Assembly: GCF_023091745.1 (NCBI RefSeq)
Contig: NC_068911.1
Location: 156,846,004-156,910,003, forward strand
Direction of reading: 5' to 3'
Origin: Budorcas taxicolor
Taxonomy: Eukaryota > Chordata > Mammalia > Artiodactyla > Bovidae
DNA length: 64,000 bases
Shown here piece by piece: positions 22,732 to 33,035 of this stretch. The stretch's first letter is position 1, and each line of letters opens with the position of its first letter. A program made the translations under genes and the position numbers. Below the pieces are notes generated by a model that saw only the letters and a list, made by a program, of their open reading frames with translations, was not told the DNA's origin and made no database searches.

Positions 22732-24482
22732 AATGTGCGTTAAAAAAGGGTGGAGGAGGAAGAGGCAGTAAAGTAAGAACATTCTAAGGAACAGGAATAA
22801 AAATGCTAAAGACGGGGGAAGGAGAGTGGTATAGTACCACTATACTGGTAGCTTTCATTCATTAAAGATCGAAGTGCTTTAGATGGAATAGAGGCATGAA
22901 CACACACGCTCCAGGTTCCAATGGGTACACAGACCCCACTGTACATCACAGGCTACTGGAGGATGGTCAGGAAATTGCTAAGCCTATTGGTCCTGAAAGC
23001 AAGTTGCCAGGAGAAGTGGGGGTCCCAGAAAAGATGGGGGAAGCAGTGGCTTTAGAGAACCACTGAGGTGAAGGAAGAAATCTGGTTAATGTTAATGAAA
23101 GGAAAATTTTGTTCCTATTTCAAAAGCCAGGATTTTAGAAACTCATCCTTCATTTTCTGGGGAAAAAGAAATCATTTTGGGGGTTTGGATGGTACATAAC
23201 AGCCAGGAGTTCAGGAAGTTAGGCATCATTACTCTTTCCTCATTGGTGGTAAACTTCAGTGTTTATGCTTCATTTCATTTCATGTCAATGGGACCAGCCA
23301 CTTTGTTATCTTACCACAATGCTTGTGCTTTAGGAAAATGCCCACCAAAGAAATTATAAGATTATGATGCATGAGAAAAGGAAATTTTTATCTTCCACTG
23401 GAAATCACTTATGACTCAATGATCATGATTTAATTAGGACTCCCTTGAAGTTCTCCTTTCTGGGATGTCCGAACACTTGGTTTTCATTCTTTTGAAGAAT
23501 TCTTACCCTTTTACAAACCAACTTTTAATTAAACCACTTGCCAAACTGCCTCTTTCCTTTTAACTCAGGATTTCCTCAAATCCTCAAACTTCTGAACCCA
23601 GGAAACCTAACACTGTCCTGACTCACCAGCCTCTCTGATTTTTCCTTCGTTCCTCTGTCCACTTTGTGGGAGGGAATATCAGCCTGTGAAAATCTTCATT
23701 CCAAACCCACTTAATCCTTAATATTCCCAAATGTCTCACCAGCCAAGGTAACACGTGTCAGGGGCAGAGTGGAAGAGTGTGTCTCCAGGGTTGGAACAAG
23801 GGCCCTGCCCTTTGTGTGGGGCTCTCTAGATGGACTGGCCTCCTGCAGCCAGTTCCAGGGTAAACTGTGAAATCAGTGGTCTCTGGCTTTTTCTCTTTAT
23901 TTGTCCCAGGTTTTATTTCCTTTCCACTGTAGCCTCATCTCTCATCAACCACACAGCCTCAGCCTAGAAAGACCCTGGATTAAAATAAGTGTTGTGCTCA
24001 ACTCCCAACTAGAGTACAAACTGTATGGACATTGAGTGAGTTCTGGATGCTTCATTTATTCACAGAAGCAGAATCCCCATACTTACCAGCCATGTTAGCT
24101 ATGAGAAGCAAATTCTATGATACATTTACAGGGGTTTTCCAAACTGTTGAGTGCCATGTAAATGTGAAGGATATTGTTACTAGGGATGCCCAAAGCCTAG
24201 AAACTGCTGGGCTGTTTTTCAAACTTTCTTCTATTTATTGTAAATTATTCAGCCTGGGCATAATCCCTCTTGGTCCTTTGTGTTTGTCTCCAGTCCCCTT
24301 TCCAAAAAGGTCCTATATATTTTTCCCTCAGGTTCACATTTTCTCCGTACAGCATTCTACATAAGTATTCAGATTAATTTATGAGTATCAATGAACAAGT
24401 AAAAAAAAAAAAAAAAGAAGGTGGTGTGATATACTGTGTCATATACTTACGTGTTTGATTTCATTTAGAACCAGTCAATCCT
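22732..24482. other. Unassigned sequence with a poly(A) run
   Basis: No exon or confident repeat. An A-run of about 16 lies near 24,400-24,416. The short frames at 23.18 and 24.03 kb show no known domain. Confidence 0.45.
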
Positions 24483-24699
24483 AGAGCTGATTCGTTGGAA
24501 AAGATGCTGATGCCGGGAAAGACCGAAGGCAGGAGGAGAAGGGAGTGATAGAGGATGAGATGGCTGAGTGGCATCATCGACTCAATGGACATGAGTCTGA
24601 GCAAACTCTTGAGAGATAACGAAGCACAGGGAAGCCTGGCATGCTGCAGCCCATGGGGTTGCAGAGTCAGACATGAATTAGTGACTGAACAACAACAAT
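24483..24699 (+). mobile_element. BovB LINE, 3' end fragment
   Basis: 'gctgattcgttggaaaagat' through 'gcatcatcgactcaatggac' to 'gtgactgaacaacaacaata'. 5'-truncated to the last 217 bases. Confidence 0.9.
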
Positions 24700-25201
24700 A
24701 CTTTTGTATACTGGGGCAAACACATATCTATTATGAAAAACAGACATATTAATGACCTAGTAAAAGAAAGTGTACTGTACAGTTAGCTAGGCAAGAGTCA
24801 TCAGACCACAGATTCACTCCTCTGCCTTCTCTCTTACTCCCTCTCACTGGGTCTGTGGTTTAGGCCCGAATTTCCAAAGGTGTTATATAGCAACACAGAG
24901 AGATCAAAGTGTGGGAACCGCTGGGTTAAAAGCAGCTAAATAAGTTACTTTTATAGTGAGATTCATGTGCACTGGAAATATTTAAGAAGAGGACTTACGC
25001 ATCTTTTTTCAAACTTGTCAGACCATAGAATACTTTTTTCCAGAATAAAGCATCTGGATAGCTAATGTTTTATGGGATGCACCTTGGGAAAGTCTGCCTT
25101 TAGCAAATTTTGAAAAATGGGATAATGATAGTGATCCTAAGAATTGAAAAAATTAATATGTACAGTAGGCCCTCATCAGCCATCTCCTTCATACACACAC
25201 T
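24700..25201. other. Unassigned sequence
   Basis: Parts near 24.87-24.93 kb and 25.02-25.11 kb ('atcaaagtgtgggaaccgct', 'gatgcaccttgggaaagtct') may be relics of hAT-type MER elements. Not certain. Confidence 0.3.
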
Positions 25202-25411
25202 TGTTGTTGTTTAGTCGTTCAGTCGTGTCCAACTCTTTGTAACTCCATGGACTGTAGCCCACCAGGCTCCTCTGTCCATGGGATTTCCCAGGCAAGAATA
25301 CTGGAGTGGGCTGCCATTTCCTTCTCCAGGGAATCTTACCAACCTAGGGATCAAACTTGAGTCTCCTGCATTTCATGCAAGTTCTTTACTTCTGAGCTAC
25401 CAGGGAAGCCA
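25202..25411 (-). mobile_element. Bov-tA SINE
   Basis: 'tagtcgttcagtcgtgtcca', 'ccaggcaagaatactggagt', 'ctagggatcaaacttgagtc' and 'gagctaccagggaagcca'. Reverse, full-length copy, with short (TTG)n at its left edge. Confidence 0.93.
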
Positions 25412-25469
25412 CATACATTTCTATTAGGTACCCAAAATAGTCAAATTCAGAGTCAGAAAGTACATGAGT

Positions 25470-25655
25470 TGATGCTAGGAGAGACTGATGGCAGGAGGAG
25501 AAGGGGACTACAGAGGATGAGATGGTTGGATGGCATCACCGACTCGATGGAGATGAGTTTGAGTAAACTCTGGGAGTTGGTGATGGACGGGAAGGCCTGG
25601 CGTGCTGTGGTCCATGGGGTTGCAAAGAGTCGGACACGACTGAGCGACTGAACTG
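25470..25655 (+). mobile_element. BovB LINE, 3' end fragment
   Basis: 'gatgctaggagagactgatg' to 'cggacacgactgagcgactg' and 'aactgag'. Only the last 186 bases are present. Confidence 0.92.
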
Positions 25656-25740
25656 AGATGCCAGGGGCGAGGTGGTGGGGAGGTAGTAGAAAGTGGAGAA
25701 GGGGGTTGGGGAGTTGGTATTTAATAGGAACAAAATTTCA

Positions 25741-25905
25741 GTTTAGGAAGGTGAAAAATTCTGGTGATGGATGATGGTGAAAGTTTCAAAACAATGTGAA
25801 TGTACTTAGTGTCACTGAACTGTACAGTCAAATATGCTAAAATAGTATATTTTGTGTGATTTTTTAAAAAATTAAAATTTTTGTGACAATAAAAAAAATT
25901 TTAAA
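25741..25905 (+). mobile_element. Old L1 3' untranslated end
   Basis: 'tctggtgatggatgatggtg', 'aatgtgaatgtacttagtgt' and 'cactgaactgtaca' followed by AT-rich sequence and an A-rich tail match the end of older mammalian L1 subfamilies. Confidence 0.7.
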
Positions 25906-26519
25906 AAAAACAAGTAATATGTGGATATGTAAGCAAGGGTTCTGGGCTTGAAAGGCTTAAATAGCCACAGCTCTGCTCTCATATGAAAGATGTTCAGGGC
26001 TAATGCTCAGAGGATGTCATGATGATGACAAATAGGAGCACAACCTCTGATAGGCTCTGAGCAGGTAGTGACTCCTCTGCCTCCCGGCAAAGGGATTTAT
26101 AAATTTTCCATGATTCAGGCATTCCCGGATCAGGCTGTGGGCAGCACAGAAAGTACTGACAGGATTTCAGGGCAAAGAGTGCAGGTTAGCAGAAGTCTCA
26201 AGACTCTCTGTGATCATGCTAAGGACTCTTGAGTAAGAAAGGGAGCTTGGAAGACAAAAGCAACGTGGAACCCTCAGGAAAAGAAAGAGAGAGGACCCAT
26301 ACAGAGGCCTTAGCGACCCTGATTAAACTGGATACCAGTCTTTTAGTGAAGAGGAACTAAAAATCAATACAAAACCCGTTGTCTTCCCTTCAAGGTTTCT
26401 CATGTATGCCTGTGTTCAAGACACTGGAACTTGTTCTCACTAGGGGTGTGGGATTGGTCATCCTCAATCTTTTTCAATGACTTGTATCTCTGTCATAAAC
26501 CTTACATTAAGCACACCCC
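25906..26519. other. Unassigned sequence
   Basis: No exon, RNA gene or confident repeat seen. Confidence 0.45.
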
Positions 26520-26655
26520 AGGCGGGAGATTCAAGAGGAAGGGAACTTATGTGTACCTATGGCTGATTCATGTTGATGTATGGAAGAAACCAACACACTA
26601 TTGTAAAGCAATTATCCTTCAGTTAAAAATAAATAATTTTTTTTTTTTAAAAAAG
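26520..26655 (+). mobile_element. L1 (cattle type) 3' end, short
   Basis: 'tggctgattcatgttgatgt', 'attgtaaagcaattatcctt' and 'cagttaaaaataaataat' match the extreme 3' end of artiodactyl L1, ending in a T/A-rich run. Confidence 0.75.
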
Positions 26656-27926
26656 AACCCCTCAGGTATGCTCTCAAGGGGATATCTGGTGAGGGTGGAC
26701 CAGACAGTCAGATTCTGGCATCCAAAGGGGGCAAAAATAGGCTAGCAGTGCCCTTTGTAGAATATTGTCTTGCAATTCATAGCATCAGTCACAGAAGGTA
26801 GACAATGGACAATACACACCGGGTGCTTAATGCAGTATCTCACTCATTCATTAGCTTGTTTCATATTCACCGAGTCCACAGTGTTCCTAGAAAATCCTTT
26901 CTTTTTAACAGGCAGTTTGATAAGATTTGGGAACTCAAGGTGAACACAACAGACAGGGCCCTGACTCTCATGGGCCCGTGTTCCAATGATAGAAAATACT
27001 TCTTAAGTTAAGCCAGAAGGAACAATGGAAGGGAAATCCTCCATCCTATCCAGGCCCCTTATTTTAATCAGTGTCATGACCTGTGAAAGGCATAGCACTC
27101 TCCCCTGGTCCAAAGGAGAGACCCTAATTTAGGGTGTCCAGGCAGTCCAGGTCAGTGGAAAGTAGCCCCATGTCAGGCATCTGGAAAGACAGGGCATTGC
27201 CAGGCACTCAGTTCTTTGCATGTAAGCACTGTTTTGCCAGTAAATGGCCTGGGTGCTGTGAAAAGTCACATTTATTTTTCATTCTCTTCACCGGAGTCAT
27301 TACTCAAGAAGACAAGGACCTTTCTGCCCTGATTCAAGGTGGAAGCTTGGTCCAGATCTACCCGAGATGACTGGCCACTCCCGGGCAAGTGGGCATGTTG
27401 GACCTCAAGTCAGATTCCCACTGAGGAATGTTCTTGGCACACAATCTTCTCCCTTGATTCACTCTCCCCTTTCTGGCATTAAACACAAGAGGCTATTTAA
27501 AATGAGATATTATGGAAGAATCTACAGATTACTATTGTGTGAATAAAAGCCTAACTTCCCATTCTGAACTATAGTCTTTCCTGTGTTTCCAAGTAACCTT
27601 GATTGTACTAAAAATGATGTCACGTTTCTCATCAACTATAATTCTGATTAGGAAAAGGACTGTTGTAAATGGATGAAGGTTGATGCCAATAGTCAACTCA
27701 GAGTTCAAATATCACAGAAAAAAAATCTGTTTTGACTTTCCTGGATGGGAGTGCAAGATAGATATAAAAGAAAAAAAGAGAAATGAAAAGAATAGTTGCA
27801 GGAAAAGGCATTTGGACAAATGGTGGACATTTCCCTTGAACTTGGTTTTCATAAGATTCAATGATAAACACAGAGAGATTTTATAAAATTGTGAAAAGTT
27901 AAGGAATCTGGGAAAATAATGAGAGA
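26656..27926. other. Unassigned sequence
   Basis: No gene or confident repeat. The part at 26,835-26,990 may be an old LINE-type relic. Confidence 0.4.
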
Positions 27927-28121
27927 GAGGTGGCTCAGATGGTAGAGTTGCCTGAATGCAGGAGAAGAAGCTTCCACTCCTGGGTTGGGGAGACCCTCTG
28001 GAGAAGGGAATGGCTACGTGCTTTAGAATTCTTGCCTAGAGAATTCCATGAACAGAGGAGCCTTGTGGGCTATATAGTCCACAGAATCACAAAGAGTGGG
28101 ACATGACTGAGTGACTAACAG
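27927..28121 (+). mobile_element. Bov-tA SINE, diverged
   Basis: 'gaggtggctcagatggtaga', 'ctcctgggttggggagaccc', 'agaattcttgcctagagaat' and 'gtgggacatgactgagtgac'. More diverged than most copies here. Confidence 0.83.
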
Positions 28122-28129
28122 GCATGTCA

Positions 28130-28412
28130 TATTTTAGATTCCATTTATAAGGGATATATTATGGTCTCTTTCTTTGTTTGGCTTATTTCACTTAGTATGA
28201 TCATCTCTAGGTCCATCCATGTTGTTGCAAATGACATTATTTCATTCTTTTTCATGGCTGAGTAATATTCCATTGCATATATGTACCACTTCTTTTTTAT
28301 CCATTCATCCGTCAGTGTACTTTTAGGTTACTCCCATGTCTTAGCTATTTTAAATAGCTCTGCTATGAACATTGGGGTACATGTATCTTTTTGAATTAGG
28401 ATTTTCTCTGGA
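28130..28412 (-). mobile_element. L1 ORF2 3'-region fragment
   Basis: Plus strand 'catggctgagtaatattcca', 'tatgaacattggggtacatg' and 'ttgaattaggattttctctg' are antisense to the L1 ORF2 C-terminal coding end. A separate, older L1 covering the same part starts about 110 bases later. Confidence 0.85.
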
Positions 28413-28520
28413 ATAACATCCACTTAAAATTTGAGGGCAGAATAAGGTAGTAGCTATAAAGCACCTAGCAGAGAGAGTGGAACATAGTACGTGCTAAATA
28501 AAGTGTATTGAGTTTGATCT
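28413..28520 (+). repeat. Possible MIR or L2 tail
   Basis: 'gaacatagtacgtgctaaat' with 'aaagtg' resembles the shared 'cacatagtaagtgctcaataaatg' motif of MIR and L2 ends. Short and uncertain. Confidence 0.35.
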
Positions 28521-28869
28521 TTGTTCTAGATCCCACAAATAAGTGATACCATGCAGTATTTGCCTTTCCCTGACTCGTTTCTGTCACGTAACATAATGCT
28601 CTTCAGGTTCATACATGTTGGTTGTTGCAAATGGCAGAATTTCTGTCTTTTTAAATGCCAAAATATATCTCACATTTTCTTTATTCATATATCCATCAAC
28701 ACACATTGAGCTTGTTTCCATACCTTGGCTATTGTGAATTATGCTGCAATGAACATGGGAGTACAGATTATCTTTGCATGATAGTGATTTTGTTTCCTTT
28801 GGATATATAGCCAGAAGATTGCTGGATTATATGGTAGTTCTGTTTTTATCTTCTTGAGGAACCTCCATC

Positions 28870-29322
28870 AGTTCAGTTCAGTTCAGTTCAGTCACTCAGT
28901 CATGTCCGACTCTTTGCAACCCCATGAATCGCAGCACGCCAGGCCTCCCTGTCCATCACCATCTCCTGGAGTTCACTCAGACCCATGTCCATCGAGTCTG
29001 TGATGCCATCCAGCCATTTCATGCTCTGTTGTCCCCTTCTCCTCCTGCCCCCAATCCCTCCCAGCATCAGAGTCTTTTCCAATGAGTCAACTCTTCGCAT
29101 GAGGTGGCCAAAGTACTGGAGTTTCAGCTTTAGCATCATTCCTTCCAAAGAAATCCCAGGGCTGATCTTCAGAATGAAACGGTTGGATCTCCTTGCAGTC
29201 CAAGGGACTCTCAAGAGTCTTCTCCAACACCACAGTTCAAAAGCATCAATTCTTTGGCACTCAGCCTTCTTCACAGTCCAACTCTCACATCCATACATGA
29301 CCACAGGAAAAACCATAGCCCT
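28870..29322 (-). mobile_element. BovB LINE 3' fragment inside old L1
   Basis: Begins on the plus strand with four GTTCA units, the reverse of the BovB tail, and runs to 'gaccacaggaaaaaccatag'. It holds the BovB C-terminal coding region (ESWTVKK, WRRLLRVPW on the minus strand). The old L1 continues on both sides. Confidence 0.93.
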
Positions 29323-29452
29323 ATCTTCTATAGTGGCTGCACTCATTTACATTCCCACCTACACTGTACCAGAGTTCCATTTTCTCCACATTCTCGCCAG
29401 CATTTTGTTATCTCTCGTCTTTTTGATAACAAACATCCTAATAAGTATGAGC

Positions 29453-30540
29453 TCAGTTCAGTCACCCAGTTGTGTCTTGACTCTTTGCAACCCCATGGAC
29501 TGCAGCACATCAGGCTGCCCTGTCCAACACCAACTCCCAGAACTTGCTCAAACTCATGTCCATCAAGTTGGTGATGCCATCCAACCATCTCATCTTCTGT
29601 CGTCCCCTTCTCGTCCCATCTTCAATCTTTCCCAGCATCAGGGTATTTTCTAATGAGTCAATGCTTTGCATTAGGTGGCCAAAGTATTGGAGCTTTAGCA
29701 TCAGTCCTTCCAGTGAATATTCAGGACTGATTTCCTTGAGCATTGACTGGTTTGATCTCCTTGCTGTCCAAGGGACTGTCTAGAGTCTTCTCCAACACCA
29801 CAGTTCAAAAACATCAATTCCTTGGCACTCAGCTTTCTTTATGGTCCAACTCTCACATTCATACATGACTACTAGAAAAACAATAACTTTGACTAGACGG
29901 ACCTTTGTTTTAATATGCTGTTTAAGGAACTGAACTGAACTGAAGTTGGTCACAGCTTTTCTTCCAAGGAGCAAGTGTCCTTTAATTTCATGGTGGTAGT
30001 AACCATCTGCAGTGCTTTTTGGAGGCCAAGAAAATAATGTCTGTCACTGTTTCCATTGTTTCTCCATCTATTTGCTATGAAGTGATGGGACCAGATGCCA
30101 TGATCTTAGTTTCCTGAAGGTTGAGTTTTAAGCCAGCTTTTTCACTCTTCTCTTTCACTTTCATCAAAAGGTTCTTTATTATTTCTTCACTTTCTGCCAT
30201 AAGGGTGGTGTCATCTGCATATCTGAGATTATTGATATTTCTCCCAGCAATCTTGATTCCAGTTTGGGCTTCATCCAGCCCGGCATTTCTCATGATGTAC
30301 TCTGCATTTAAGTTAAATAAGCAAGGGGACAATATACAGCCTTGCCTTACTCCTTTCCCAATTAGGAACCAGTCTGTTGTTCTATGTCGCATTCTAACTG
30401 TTGCTTCTTGACCTGCATACAGCTTTCTTAGGAGGCAGGCAAAGTCATCTGGTATTCCCATCTCTTCAAGAATTTTTCACAGTTAGTTGTGATCCACACA
30501 GTCAAAGGCTTTGGCATAGGAATAAGAAGATGCTTTCCTT
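29453..30540 (-). mobile_element. BovB LINE, 5'-truncated, inside old L1
   Basis: Runs from 'cagttcagtcacccagttgt' through the reverse transcriptase region to 'gtcaaaggctttggcatagg', with a short degraded piece beyond. It carries a small insertion of tail-like units near 29,930-29,946. 5'-truncated just before the catalytic core's N-terminal part. Confidence 0.93.
30075..30461 (-). pseudogene. BovB reverse transcriptase core fragment
   Basis: The minus-strand frame keeps KGVRQGCILSPC, NAEYIMRNAGLDEAQTGIK and the catalytic YADD (plus-strand 30210-30221). It ends at a stop after GPITS and lacks the N-terminal RT and endonuclease. In the intact element this RT primes on nicked genomic DNA. This copy is dead through truncation and frame breaks. 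Confidence 0.9.
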
Positions 30541-30725
30541 AAGGAGGCTCAAGACAGGAAGGAGTCCAGGTCCCAGAAGTAAGAGTGGAGTGAGAGGGGC
30601 TTCCTGGATGAGAGTGAGGCCACCGGACTGGTGCAGAAGTGGTCTGGGGACAGAAGTCATGAAAGTTAAGAATGGATGTGGGTTTTGGTGGCAGAAATGG
30701 AAAGCCTGGGGAAGGCGAGGTGGTA
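30541..30725. other. Unexplained block between BovB 5' end and resuming L1
   Basis: About 185 bases ('ggaaggagtccaggtcccag', 'ggccaccggactggtgcaga') belong to neither the BovB before nor the L1 after. The L1 is continuous across the whole insertion, so this block arrived with or within the BovB event, or by a later unrelated insertion. Confidence 0.5.
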
Positions 30726-31072
30726 ACTTACTGTGGTTTTGATTTGCATTTCCCTGATGATTAATGATGCTAAGCACTTTTTTCATGTATTTGTTGGCTA
30801 TTTGTATGTCTTCTGTGGCCTGTTCAGGTTCTGTGTCCATATTTTAACTAGGTTATTTGTGGGTTTTTTTTAAATTATATGAATTATTAGTTTTAAAGTT
30901 GATAGTTATATGAGCAATTGAGTTATATGAATTCTCTTCACACTTTAGATATTAACTCCTTATCAGATATGTCTTCCCTGGTGGCTCAGAGGTAAAGACT
31001 CTGCCACAATGCAGGAGACCTGGGTTCAATCAGTGTGTCGGAAGATCCTCTGGGGAAGGAAATGGCAGCCTA

Positions 31073-31866
31073 CTATAGTATTCTTTTTTTTTTTTAATTA
31101 ATTTAGTTTAATTGGAGGCTAATGAAACTCTAATACTCTGGCCGCCTCATGCGAAGAGTTGACTCATTGGAAAAGACTTTGATGCTGGGAGGGATTGGAG
31201 GCAGGAAGAAAAGGGGATGACAGAGGATGGATGGCTGGATGGCATCACTGACTCAATGGACATGAGTTTGAGTGAACTCCAGGAGTTGGTGATGGACAGG
31301 GAGGCCTGGCATGCTGCAATTCATGGGGTCGCAAAGAGTCGGACACAACTGAGTGACTGAACTGAACTGAATTACTTTACAATATTGTAGTGGTTTTTGC
31401 CACACACTGACATGAATCAGCCATGGGTGTGCATGTGTGTGCTCCCCATCCTGAACCCCCCTCCCACCTCCCTCCCCATCCCATCTCTCAGGATTGCCCT
31501 AGTATAACGGCCTTGAATGCCCTGTTTCATGCATCAAACTTGGACTGGTGATCTTATTTCATATATGGTAATATACATGTTTCAATACTATTCTCTCAAA
31601 TCATCCCACCCTCATCTTCTCCCACAGAGTCCAAAAGTCTGTTCTTTAATTCTGTGTCTCTATCTGTCTCACATATAGAGTCATCGTTACCATCATTCTA
31701 AATTCCATATATATGCGTTAGTATACCGTATTGGTGTTTTTCTTTCTGACTTACTTCGGTCTGCATAATAGGCTCCAGTTTCATCCACCTCATTAGAACT
31801 AATTCAAATGTATTCTTTTTAATGGCTGAGTAATACTCCATTGTGTATATGTATCACAGCTTTCTT
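31073..31866 (-). mobile_element. Cattle-type L1 3' part (copy 1) in Bov-tA
   Basis: A poly(T) from 31086 marks the reversed poly(A) tail, followed by 'taattggaggctaat', then (after a BovB) 'tactttacaatattgtagtg', 'catgaatcagccatgggtgt' and on to 'tatgtatcacagctttctt'. The flank 'ctatagtattctt' (31073-31085) pairs with 'ctacaatattctt' (32820-32832), 11 of 13 identical: the TSD of the whole L1 block. Confidence 0.9.
31124..31370 (+). mobile_element. BovB LINE 3' end inside L1 copy 1
   Basis: 'gaaactctaatactctggcc' to 'gagtgactgaactgaactga'. It splits the L1 between 'ggaggctaat' and 'tactttacaatattg'. This is the innermost layer of the nest. Confidence 0.92.
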
Positions 31867-32819
31867 TTTTTTTTTTCCTGTGACATTGGTTTGTTTATTT
31901 TTTTTTTTAATTTTTATTTTTACTTTATTTTACTTTACAATACTGTATTGGTTTTGCCCTACATTGACATGAATCCACCATGGGTATACATGTGTTCCCA
32001 AACATGAACCCCCCTCCTACCTCCCTCCCCATAACATCCCTCTGGGTCATCCCCGTGCACCAGCCCCAAGCATGCTGTATCCTGCATTGGACATAGACTG
32101 GCGATTCGATTCTTACAATATAGTATACATGTTTCAATGCCATTCTCCCAAATCATCCCACCCTCTCCCTCTCCCTCTGAGTCCAAAAGTCCACTATACA
32201 CATCTGTGTCTTTTTTGCTGTCTTGCATACAGGGTCATCATTGCCATCTTTCTAAATTCCATGTATATGTGTTAGTATACTGTATTGGTGTTTTTCTTTC
32301 TGCCTTACTTCACTCTGTATAACAGGCTCCAGTTTCATCCATCTCATCAGAACTGATTCAAATGAATTCTTTTTAATGGCTGAGTAATACTCCAGTGTGT
32401 ATATGTACCACAGCTTTCTTATCCATTCATCTGCTGATGGCCATTTAGGTTGCTTCGATGTCCTGGTTATTATAAACAGTGCTGCAATGAACATTGGGGT
32501 ACATGTGTCTCTTTCAATTCTGGTTTTCTCGGTGTGGATGCCCAGCAGTGGGATTGCTGGGTCATAAGGCAGTTCTATTTCCAGTTTTTAAAGGAATCTC
32601 CACACTGTTCTCCATAGTGGCTGTACTAGTTTGCATTCCCACCAGCAGTGTAAGAGGGTTCCCTTTTCTCCACAACTTCTCCAGCATTTATTGCTTGTAG
32701 ACTTTTGGATAGCAGCCATTCTGACTGGCATGAGATGGTACCTCATTGTGGTTTTGATTTGCATTTCTCTGGTAATGAGTGATGTTGAGCATCTTTTCAT
32801 GTGTTTGTTAGCCATCTGA
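31865..32819 (-). mobile_element. Cattle-type L1 3' part (copy 2), tandem to copy 1
   Basis: It has two poly(T) runs (31865-31876 and 31898-31908) separated by a 21-base non-T spacer, then the same 3' end as copy 1 ('ttacaatactgtattggttt') and continues farther into ORF2 coding sequence, to 'gtgtttgttagccatct'. On the minus strand it encodes the ORF2 C-terminus, including CGEKGTLLHCWWECKLVQP. It repeats the region of copy 1 with moderate divergence. Confidence 0.88.
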
Positions 32820-33035
32820 CTACAATATTCTTGCCTGAAGAATTCCATGGACAGAGGACCCGGGTGGGCTATAGCCCATGGTCAAACCCAACTGAGCAAC
32901 TAACACATACACTGTGTTATCAGATAAGTAGTTTCCACACATTTTCTCCCATTTCATAGGTTGTTTTTTCATTTTGTTGATGATTTCCTTTGCTCTGTAG
33001 AAGCTTTTTAGATTGAAGTAGTTCTTGGTCTTTCA

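Larger units (their letters stand above)
30960..32927 (+). mobile_element. Bov-tA SINE inserted in old L1, later split
   Basis: TSD 'ttatcagata' at 30960-30969 and 32918-32927, where the old L1 resumes. The head and mid-part are 30,970-31,085 ('cttccctggtggctcagagg'). The 3' part is 32,820-32,917 ('gaagaattccatggacagag', 'caactgagcaactaacacat'). A cattle-type L1 block splits the two. Confidence 0.9.
28521..33035 (-). mobile_element. Old L1 ORF2 region, broken into four pieces
   Basis: Four blocks of one antisense L1 lie in order: 28,521-28,869 ('cattgagcttgtttccatac', 'gctgcaatgaacatgggagt'), 29,323-29,452 ('tatagtggctgcactcattt'), 30,726-30,969 ('gtggttttgatttgcatttc', 'ttaactccttatcagata') and 32,918-33,035 ('ttatcagataagtag', 'ttctcccatttcataggttg'). 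Two BovB copies and a Bov-tA separate them. The Bov-tA is itself interrupted by cattle-type L1. Confidence 0.8.

Noticed and set aside
28870..28895. GTTCA repeats as a CRISPR-like or satellite array
   Set aside because: This is the reversed (CTGAA)n tail of BovB and recurs at each BovB end. There are no spacers.
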